From an uncultured Actinomyces sp. (lineage in GTDB: Bacteria; Actinomycetota; Actinomycetes; Actinomycetales; Actinomycetaceae), in NCBI GenBank assembly GCA_902773415.1, contig CACYEE010000188.1:1-7893 (forward strand): a DNA stretch of 7,893 nucleotides, written 5' to 3'. Shown here one piece after another: positions 1-4,941 of this stretch; position 1 is the stretch's first letter, and the number at the start of each line of letters is the position of its first letter. Under the pieces are notes generated by a model that was given only the letters and a program-made list of their open reading frames with translations, was not told where the DNA came from and ran no database searches. The position numbers and the translations under genes were made by a program.

Positions 1-122
1 CCGAGGCACGTTCCGACCAGCGCCGCCGCCGCGCCGAGGAGCGCCAGTCCCGAAAGGCCCGCGAGGCAGAGCGCGCCGCACGCAACCAGGAGCGCGTGGC
101 CGAGCGCAGCAGGAAGAGCTGA
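1..122 (+). CDS. infC: Translation initiation factor IF-3, 3' end only (partial)
   Basis: An open frame enters the window (first full codon at base 3) and stops with TGA at 120-122, giving 39 visible residues. They are almost entirely Arg, Glu, Ala, Gln and Lys, so this looks like a highly charged, probably helical or disordered C-terminal tail. No IF-3 core domain lies inside the window. The assignment rests on position: the gene directly upstream of rpmI-rplT is infC in most bacteria, and actinobacterial IF-3 proteins often carry an extended charged C-terminus. IF-3 binds the 30S subunit, keeps it apart from the 50S subunit and checks start-codon pairing. It is probably co-transcribed with rpmI, which begins 63 bp downstream. 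Another Arg/Glu-rich protein end cannot be excluded from 39 residues. Confidence 0.7.
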   Translation, partial: EARSDQRRRRAEERQSRKAREAERAARNQERVAERSRKS

Positions 123-146
123 CAGCCGTTTCAATCGTGGCAAACG

Positions 147-166
147 TGGCGCGCGCGTGCGCGCCA
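147..166 (+). promoter_or_regulatory. GC-only hairpin in the infC-rpmI spacer
   Basis: A perfect 8-bp stem (147-154 pairing with 159-166, all G-C except the closing T-A pair) encloses a GCGT tetraloop. It ends about 12 bases before the GAGGAG ribosome binding site of rpmI. L20 controls translation of this operon through RNA structures upstream of rpmI in E. coli or upstream of infC in Bacillus. Whether this short hairpin has a similar role is inference only, because it does not visibly reproduce a known L20-binding fold. It could also simply be a spacer stem. Confidence 0.35.
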
Positions 167-185
167 AGACCGAAGAGGAGAAGAA

Positions 186-380
186 ATGCCGAAGATGAAG
201 ACGCACTCCGGTGCGAAGAAGCGCTTCCGCAAGACGGGAAGCGGAAAGCTCATGCGCGAACAGCGCAACAAGCGCCACCTGCTTGAACACAAGAGCTCCA
301 AGCGCAAGCGCAAGCTGAGCCTCGACCAGCCCGTCGATCGCGCAAACCAGAAGGAAGTCAAGAAGCTGCTCGGCATCTGA
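186..380 (+). CDS. rpmI: 50S ribosomal protein L35
   Basis: This 64-residue basic protein starts MPKMKTHSGAKKRFRKTGSG, the unmistakable L35 signature, and continues through KRHLLEHKSSKRKRKL. The length is normal for the family (about 64-66 residues). L35 is a small rRNA-binding protein of the large ribosomal subunit. The ATG at 186 is preceded at good spacing by a GAGGAG ribosome binding site (about 175-180), and the N-terminus matches the family start, so the start is secure. It lies between the infC tail and rplT. The gap to rplT is only 18 bp, so the two are surely co-transcribed and probably regulated together through L20 feedback, as in other bacteria. Nothing is unusual in the gene itself. 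Confidence 0.97.
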   Translation: MPKMKTHSGAKKRFRKTGSGKLMREQRNKRHLLEHKSSKRKRKLSLDQPVDRANQKEVKKLLGI

Positions 381-398
381 GCGTAAAGGAGAACTCAA

Positions 399-785
399 AT
401 GGCACGTGTCAAGCGTTCTGTCAACGCAAAGAAGAAGCGTCGTACCGTCCTTGAGCAGGCCTCGGGCTACCGTGGCCAGCGCTCTCGCCTCTACCGGAAG
501 GCCAAGGAGCAGGTCACCCACTCGTTCGTCTACAACTACCGCGATCGCAAGGTTCGCAAGAGCGAGTTCCGCAAGCTGTGGATTCAGCGCATCAATGCCG
601 CCTGCCGCGCCGAGGGCATGACCTACAACCGCTTCATGCAGGGCCTGAAGCTTGCCGAGGTCGACATCGACCGCCGCATGCTTGCCGAAATGGCCGTGAA
701 CGATCCGGCCGCGTTCAAGGCTGTCGTCGAAATCGCAAGGAAAGCTCTTCCGGAGGATGTCAACGCTCCGAAGAACGTCGCCTGA
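399..785 (+). CDS. rplT: 50S ribosomal protein L20
   Basis: The product is a 128-residue basic protein beginning MARVKRSVNAKKKRRTVLEQ. It shows the family hallmarks ASGYRGQRSRLYRKAKEQV (about residues 21-39), VYNYRDRKVRKSEFRKLWI (about 44-62), INAACRAEGMTYNRFMQGLK (about 65-84) and a C-terminal helix with DPAAFKAVVEIARKAL. L20 binds 23S rRNA and is essential for early assembly of the 50S subunit. In other bacteria it also represses translation of its own operon. The C-terminal extension ending PEDVNAPKNVA is of the actinobacterial type and supports that lineage. A strong AAAGGAG ribosome binding site lies about 8 bases before the ATG. A GC-rich hairpin follows the stop codon after 14 bases. 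Confidence 0.97.
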   Translation: MARVKRSVNAKKKRRTVLEQASGYRGQRSRLYRKAKEQVTHSFVYNYRDRKVRKSEFRKLWIQRINAACRAEGMTYNRFMQGLKLAEVDIDRRMLAEMAVNDPAAFKAVVEIARKALPEDVNAPKNVA

Positions 786-799
786 GCGATACGGCTTTT

Positions 800-834
800 C
801 GAGGCCCCGGTGCCGTCATGGCATCGGGGCCTCG
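800..834 (+). terminator. GC-rich hairpin after rplT (terminator or attenuator)
   Basis: A 15-bp stem (800-814 pairing with 820-834) has one G-U wobble and a 5-base loop (GTCAT). It begins 14 bases after the L20 stop codon. The following bases (TGCATGAGAG) contain no run of T, so it is not a classic Rho-independent terminator. U-poor hairpins of this kind are common after genes in actinobacteria, where their efficiency is debated. The next gene starts only 19 bases beyond it, so partial readthrough, giving lower expression of the methyltransferase than of the ribosomal proteins, is a reasonable guess. Confidence 0.6.
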
Positions 835-853
835 TGCATGAGAGGATGAAGGC

Positions 854-1714
854 ATGGAGACGTTACGGCTCAAGGATGCGACCCGCCCGCAAATGGCGCG
901 TGCCGCAAGACTGCATAGGCGCGAGCAGCGCAGACGGCACGGCCAGACCCTCGTGGAGGGACCGCAGGCGGTCCGTGAGCTTCTTGCGTGCGCTCCCGCC
1001 CTCGCGCGCGATTTCTACGCGACGGCTGCGGCTCTCGATGCGCATTCGGATATTCGCGGTCTTGCGGTGCAGGCCGGGGTTTTCACGCATGTCGTCGCCG
1101 AACGGGAGTTTGCCGACATGTCGGGGGCGGGCCAGGGGCTTCTTGCCGTCATCGATGTTCCCGCAAGGTGGGATCTTCGCGGTCTTCTCGAGCGGGCGCG
1201 TCTTGTCGTCGGATGCGTGGAGCTGTCCGACCCCGGCAATCTCGGAACTCTCGTGAGGGTCGCGGACGCTGCGGGAGCGGAGGCGGTTCTTCTGGGGCCG
1301 GGTTCGGCGGAGGCGATGTCGCCGAAGGCGATTCGGGCGAGTGCCGGGTCGATGTTCCATGTCCCGGTTGTCGAGGCGGTCGGGCTTGCCGAGATGGCCG
1401 AGGCGGGCCACGGAGCCGGATTGCAGGTGCTTGCTGCGGACGCGGCAGGCGCGTGGAGCCTTGATGGGCTTGTGGCATGCGAGGCGCGACGCGAGATTTT
1501 CGGCGAGCGGCCCGACGGACCGAGGCTGGGGGAGCGGACGCTGTGGATTCTCGGCAACGAGGCTCGCGGTTTTTCCGGGCAGGATCTCTCCGCATGCGAC
1601 GGCGTGGTGTCGATTCCTCTGTATGGTGCGGCGGAGTCGGTCAACGTTGCGATTGCCGGGGCGGTACTTGCGTATTCCAGTGCGATTGCGCAGTGCCTGT
1701 CGGCACGATGCTAG
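854..1714 (+). CDS. TrmH/SpoU-family RNA 2'-O-methyltransferase (TsnR-like)
   Basis: This 286-residue protein has the SPOUT fold motifs in order: motif 1 LSDPGNLGTLVRVADAAGAE (about residues 124-143) followed by KAIRASAGSMFHVP (158-171), motif 2 ILGNEARGFS (232-241) and motif 3 SIPLYGAAESVNVAIAGAVL (253-272). The N-terminal part, with LVEGPQAVRELL at 33-44, matches the substrate-binding domain of SpoU-type enzymes. Such enzymes transfer a methyl group from S-adenosylmethionine to a ribose 2'-OH in rRNA or tRNA, and form trefoil-knotted dimers. The exact target base cannot be told. TsnR-type resistance methylases belong to the same family, but so do many housekeeping enzymes, and this position after rplT is normal for the housekeeping form in actinobacteria. 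The start at 854 follows a GAGGATGAAGG purine stretch. By eye, codon use has more G-ending and T-ending codons than the neighbours, which suggests lower expression. Confidence 0.9.
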   Translation: METLRLKDATRPQMARAARLHRREQRRRHGQTLVEGPQAVRELLACAPALARDFYATAAALDAHSDIRGLAVQAGVFTHVVAEREFADMSGAGQGLLAVIDVPARWDLRGLLERARLVVGCVELSDPGNLGTLVRVADAAGAEAVLLGPGSAEAMSPKAIRASAGSMFHVPVVEAVGLAEMAEAGHGAGLQVLAADAAGAWSLDGLVACEARREIFGERPDGPRLGERTLWILGNEARGFSGQDLSACDGVVSIPLYGAAESVNVAIAGAVLAYSSAIAQCLSARC

Positions 1715-1876
1715 GGCGTTTCAGGGTCGTGCCTAAGTCTCGGGGCGCGGTTTTCAAAAATCCTTGAAGGGCAAGAGGCATTCTGGTTAAGCGGGTTTCA
1801 CGCGACGTTTCGCGCCCTTGGCCGGGCCGGTACATGCGGTGTGAGGCAATCCATTTTCCTGCGTTATCCTGCGCTT

Positions 1877-1904
1877 TTGTCTTTGCGTCGAGACAATTTA
1901 CCAT
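1877..1904 (+). promoter_or_regulatory. Candidate sigma-70-type promoter for the POR-type operon
   Basis: TTGTCT (1877-1882, four of six matches to TTGACA) and TACCAT (1899-1904, four of six to TATAAT) are separated by 16 bp. The -35 box is also the left arm of a TTGTCT-N8-AGACAA dyad (right arm at 1891-1896), which would place a possible operator across the promoter. The start codon is about 150 bases downstream, which would imply a long leader. The match is modest and other AT-rich stretches nearby could serve instead. Confidence 0.3.
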
Positions 1905-1974
1905 TTCTTTAACCTTTTCTGGACGCAAAAGAAACATGGGACCAAAGACCTGTTGCATTTGCCGGTTTTCGCCT

Positions 1975-1993
1975 CATTTTTGTTTCAAAAATG
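1975..1993 (+). promoter_or_regulatory. 19-bp dyad CATTTTTG-TTT-CAAAAATG
   Basis: A perfect 8-bp inverted repeat with a 3-base centre lies 65 bases before the gamma-subunit start codon. Such an AT-rich perfect dyad stands out in this GC-rich DNA. It could be a repressor or activator operator, or a small hairpin in the leader RNA. I do not recognise it as the site of a particular regulator; it does not match the Rex or FNR consensus. The right arm repeats a sequence found at 1752-1761. Confidence 0.4.
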
Positions 1994-2058
1994 GCCGCAA
2001 CGCGCTTTGGCGCGGGCTGCGGCACGCATCGCATTTCGCAGCGACGTAGGGTAGTGGC

Positions 2059-2640
2059 ATGGTCGAAATTCGCATTCATGGCCGAGGTGGCCAGGGTGTC
2101 GTGACCGCTTCCGATCTGATCGCCTACGCGGCGTTCGCGGAAGGTTCGCACGCCCAGGCATTTCCCTCGTTTGGTTCGGAGCGTACAGGTGCTCCGGTTG
2201 TTGCCTACAGCCGCATTCGCGATACCGAGATCCGGACTCGCGAACCCGTGCTGCATCCCGACGTCGTCATCGTCCAGGACCCCACCCTTCTTCCTATCGT
2301 CGACGTGTTTGGCGGTCTGACCGACGATGGCTACGCCATCATCAATTCCAAGAAATCCCTTGAGGAGCTGGGAATCGCAGAACTTGCGCAAGAGCGTCCG
2401 GCGGGCCACATCGTGACCGTCCCCGCCTCCGACATCGCCCGCGAACACACTGGACGCACAGTGCCCAATGCGGTGCTGCTCGGAGCCCTCGCAGGCCTGA
2501 CCGGCCTCTACAAGCTGGAGTCCGTCTCCGCCGCCATCATGCAGCGTTTCCCCGGCAAGGTCGGACAGATGAACGTCGCCGCCGCCGAGGCCGCATACGC
2601 ATACGTCACCGAACTGAAGAAGGGAGCCGCGAATGCTTAA
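2059..2640 (+). CDS. porG: 2-oxoacid:acceptor oxidoreductase, gamma subunit (POR superfamily)
   Basis: This 193-residue protein starts MVEIRIHGRGGQGVVTASDL, the family's glycine-rich signature at the very N-terminus, which fixes the start. Other conserved stretches are AFPSFGSERTGAPVVAY (34-50), PDVVIVQDPTLL (67-78), RTVPNAVLLGALAGLTGL (133-150) and FPGKVGQMNVAAAEAAY (164-180). In four-subunit enzymes such as archaeal pyruvate:ferredoxin oxidoreductase, the gamma subunit forms part of the heteromeric core and helps bind coenzyme A. The length is typical for a stand-alone gamma subunit. The ribosome binding site is weak (TAGGGTAG before the ATG), unlike those of the following genes. It is the first gene of the operon, and its stop overlaps the alpha-subunit start by 8 bases, implying translational coupling. 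No delta (ferredoxin) gene separates gamma from alpha, unlike in several archaeal operons. Confidence 0.93.
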   Translation: MVEIRIHGRGGQGVVTASDLIAYAAFAEGSHAQAFPSFGSERTGAPVVAYSRIRDTEIRTREPVLHPDVVIVQDPTLLPIVDVFGGLTDDGYAIINSKKSLEELGIAELAQERPAGHIVTVPASDIAREHTGRTVPNAVLLGALAGLTGLYKLESVSAAIMQRFPGKVGQMNVAAAEAAYAYVTELKKGAANA

Positions 2641-3892
2641 GCAGATCGAAGGCTCGAAGGCCATGGCGCAGGCCGTTGCGGCCTGCGCGCCCGAAGTGGT
2701 TTCCGCCTATCCGATTTCCCCCCAGACCCACATCGTCGAAGAGCTCTCGCGCATGGTCAAGGCCGGCGAACTCGAAAACTGCGAATACGTCAACGTCGAG
2801 TCCGAGTTCTCGGCGATGTCCGCCTGCATCGGCGCTTCGGCCGCCGGCGCGCGCACCTACACGGCGACCGCTTCCCAAGGCCTCCTGTTCATGGTCGAAG
2901 CCGTCTACAACGCCTCCGGCATGGGCCTTCCCATCGTCATGACCGTCGCGAATCGCGCCATCGGCGGCCCGATCAACATCTGGAACGACCATTCCGACGC
3001 CATGAGCCAGCGCGATTCCGGTTGGCTCCAGCTTTACGCGATGAACAACCAGGAAGCCGCCGACCTCCACGTGCAGGCCTTCAAGATTGCCGAGGAGCTT
3101 TCCGTTCCTGTCATGGTCTGCATGGACGGCTTCATCCTCACTCACGCCGTCGAACAGGTCGACGTTCCCGAGCGCGAACAGGTCGAGAAGTTCCTTCCCG
3201 AATACGAACCGCGCACCGTCCTCGATTCGAGCGATCCGATCTCCCTTGGCGCAATGGTCGGACCGGAAGCCTTCATGGAGGTCAAGTACCTCCAGCACTT
3301 CACGCAGATGGAAGCGCTGCGGGTCATTCCGCGCGTGGCCGAAGAGTTCAAGGAGGTCTTCGGCCGCAACTCCGGTGGACTTGTCCACGAGTACCGAATG
3401 GAGGACGCCGAGACCGTCGTCGTTTGCCTCGGTTCGATTACCGGAACCCTGCGCGACACCATCGACATGCGCCGCGAGCGCGGCGAGAAGATCGGAGTGC
3501 TCTCCATCGTCGCCTTCCGCCCCTTCCCGGCAAAGGCGATCCGCCAGGCCTTGGCGAACGCCAGGAAAATCGTCGTCCTCGAAAAGGCCTTCTCGGTCGG
3601 AATCGGAGGCATCGTCTCCCGCGAAATCCACATGGCCATGCAAGGCCACGCGCATGAGGAGTGGGAGCTGATCGCCGGACTGGGCGGCCGCGACATCACA
3701 ATCGACTCGGTTGACGCCTACCTTGACACCGTGGCCGACGGAACCGCCGACCATCTGACCTTCCTGGACCTCAACAAGGATCTCGTCGACCGCGAGATCC
3801 GCCGGCAGGCGAAAAACCGCAAGTCCGGTCCGGTGCCAGAGAACATGATCCGAGACATCACCGAACTCATGAGGAAGGGGAGCGACCGATGA
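2633..3892 (+). CDS. porA: 2-oxoacid:acceptor oxidoreductase, alpha subunit (PorA-like)
   Basis: The 419-residue product contains the domain I signature AYPISPQTHIVEEL (25-38), VNVESEFSAMSACIGASAAGART (53-75), TATASQGLLFM (77-87), ANRAIGGPINIWNDHSDAMSQRDSGWLQLYA (106-136) and the domain II elements CLGSITGTLRDTID (265-278), FRPFPAKAIRQAL (295-307) and GLGGRDIT (349-356). These match archaeal-type PorA closely and cover the whole family length (about 390-420). The subunit helps build the thiamine diphosphate site and binds the 2-oxoacid carboxylate; the YPISPQT loop and Arg108 lie where substrate-contacting residues sit in known POR structures. Pyruvate is the simplest guess, but branched-chain or aryl 2-oxoacids and others are possible. 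The start at 2633 follows AAGGGAG and overlaps the gamma gene; the stop overlaps the beta start in an ATGA. The charged tail after about residue 385 is slightly longer than usual. Confidence 0.93.
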   Translation: MLKQIEGSKAMAQAVAACAPEVVSAYPISPQTHIVEELSRMVKAGELENCEYVNVESEFSAMSACIGASAAGARTYTATASQGLLFMVEAVYNASGMGLPIVMTVANRAIGGPINIWNDHSDAMSQRDSGWLQLYAMNNQEAADLHVQAFKIAEELSVPVMVCMDGFILTHAVEQVDVPEREQVEKFLPEYEPRTVLDSSDPISLGAMVGPEAFMEVKYLQHFTQMEALRVIPRVAEEFKEVFGRNSGGLVHEYRMEDAETVVVCLGSITGTLRDTIDMRRERGEKIGVLSIVAFRPFPAKAIRQALANARKIVVLEKAFSVGIGGIVSREIHMAMQGHAHEEWELIAGLGGRDITIDSVDAYLDTVADGTADHLTFLDLNKDLVDREIRRQAKNRKSGPVPENMIRDITELMRKGSDR

Positions 3893-4941
3893 GGGAGATT
3901 CGCGTTCCCGATACGCATCGCGACTACAACGAGACGATCATCCCGGCCCGCGATGTCAAGTTCTACCAGGTCGGCTCCTTCGCCGTAGGCAACCGTCTCG
4001 TTCCCGAAGAACTCCGATCGAACCAGTCGGACCCGAACCGGCAAAACTCGCTGACCTCCGGGCACCGTGCGTGCCAGGGCTGCGGCGAGGCGCTCGGCGC
4101 CCGCTATGCCGTCGATGCCGCAATGAACGCCACCGGCAACGACGTCATTGCCGTCAACGCGACCGGCTGCCTTGAAGTGTTCTCGACGCCCTATCCCGAG
4201 ACGAGCTGGAACATCCCGTGGATCCACTCGCTCTTCGGCAACGCCGCTGCCGTCGCTTCCGGCGTCGCCGCCGCAATGAAAGCCAAGGGCAAGCAGACCC
4301 GCGTCATCGCCCAGGGCGGCGACGGCGGTACCGTCGATATCGGTTTCGGCCCGCTGTCGGGCATGTTCGAGCGCAACGACGACGTGCTCTACATCTGCTA
4401 CGACAACGAGGCGTACATGAACACGGGAGTTCAGCGTTCGGGCGCGACGCCCCCGGCGGCACGCACCGCGACGACCCAGCCCGTGGGCCCCGAGCCCGGA
4501 AACGACTGGGGCCAAGGCAAGGACGCCGCGAAGATCGCCATCGCCCACGACATCCCCTACGTCGCAACCGCCACCGTCGCCGATTTGCGCGACCTCGAAT
4601 ACAAGGTCAACAAGGCCATGCAGTTCCGCGGGGCGCGCTACATCCACGTGCTCGTGCCCTGCCCGCTTGGCTGGGGCGTGCAGTCCGGCCTGACCGTCAA
4701 GGTTGCCCGCTTGGCGACGCAGACCGGACTCTTCCCGGTCTACGAGGCCGAATACGGCGAGATTACCTCGGTGGCGAAGATTCGCAAGAAGGTGCCGGTC
4801 GAGGAATACCTCAAGCTCCAACGCCGTTTCGCCCACGTTCTCAAGAACCGCGACTCCGGTGTTCTCGAAGACATTCAGCGACTTGCCGATCGCAACATCA
4901 AGCATTACGACCTTATCGACGAGGAGGAGGAAGCCCGATGA
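3889..4941 (+). CDS. porB: 2-oxoacid:acceptor oxidoreductase, beta subunit (TPP and Fe-S)
   Basis: This 350-residue protein carries the thiamine diphosphate motif GDGGTVDIGFGPLSGMFE (144-161) closing with YDNEAYMNTG (171-180). It also has the expected four cysteines for one [4Fe-4S] cluster: Cys62 and Cys65 (ACQGCGE), Cys94 (TGCLEV) and Cys258 (PCPLGW). It is the catalytic half of the enzyme: the 2-oxoacid is decarboxylated on TPP and electrons leave through the cluster. The family usually begins only some 10-20 residues before the CxxC, whereas here about 60 precede it, including VPDTHRDYNETIIPARDVKF. The start at 3889 is nevertheless well supported by a strong AGGAAGGGGAG ribosome binding site and the ATGA overlap with porA. 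The C-terminus ends in an acidic run (DEEEEAR) whose codons double as the ribosome binding site of the next gene. Confidence 0.93.
   Translation: MREIRVPDTHRDYNETIIPARDVKFYQVGSFAVGNRLVPEELRSNQSDPNRQNSLTSGHRACQGCGEALGARYAVDAAMNATGNDVIAVNATGCLEVFSTPYPETSWNIPWIHSLFGNAAAVASGVAAAMKAKGKQTRVIAQGGDGGTVDIGFGPLSGMFERNDDVLYICYDNEAYMNTGVQRSGATPPAARTATTQPVGPEPGNDWGQGKDAAKIAIAHDIPYVATATVADLRDLEYKVNKAMQFRGARYIHVLVPCPLGWGVQSGLTVKVARLATQTGLFPVYEAEYGEITSVAKIRKKVPVEEYLKLQRRFAHVLKNRDSGVLEDIQRLADRNIKHYDLIDEEEEAR

Larger units (their letters stand above)
1715..2058 (+). promoter_or_regulatory. 344-bp non-coding region upstream of the POR-type operon
   Basis: No convincing gene lies here. The only open frames are short and have no recognisable motifs. 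Roughly 1845-1995 is clearly AT-richer than the surrounding genes, with T-rich runs such as those at 1903-1919. It holds a candidate promoter (1877-1904), an 8-bp inverted repeat (TTTGCGTC at 1882-1889 with GACGCAAA at 1922-1929) and a 19-bp dyad (1975-1993). A 10-bp direct repeat, TTTCAAAAAT, occurs at 1752-1761 and again at 1983-1992. No clear terminator for the upstream methyltransferase is visible. The length and composition suggest that the downstream operon has its own regulated promoter with a long leader. Confidence 0.65.

Noticed and set aside
854..1714. Thiostrepton-type antibiotic resistance methylase
   Set aside because: Family motifs alone do not separate resistance enzymes from housekeeping SpoU methyltransferases, and the position after rplT is the ordinary housekeeping one.
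2606..3754. Long open frame (382 codons) on the minus strand opposite porA
   Set aside because: It is antisense to a gene with clear POR motifs, has no recognisable domain and no convincing ribosome binding site. Long antisense frames are expected where third codon positions are GC-rich.
3718..4905. Minus-strand open frame of 395 codons opposite porB
   Set aside because: Composition shadow of porB: no family motifs, rich in Val, Asp and Gly, as typical for the reverse complement of GC-rich coding sequence.
4218..4937. Upstream extension of the flavoprotein frame through the porB region (a 794-codon reading)
   Set aside because: The added residues are Arg/Pro-rich shadow sequence in another frame of porB. 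The ATG at 4938 has a strong ribosome binding site and begins just before the recognisable N-terminal Fe-S domain.
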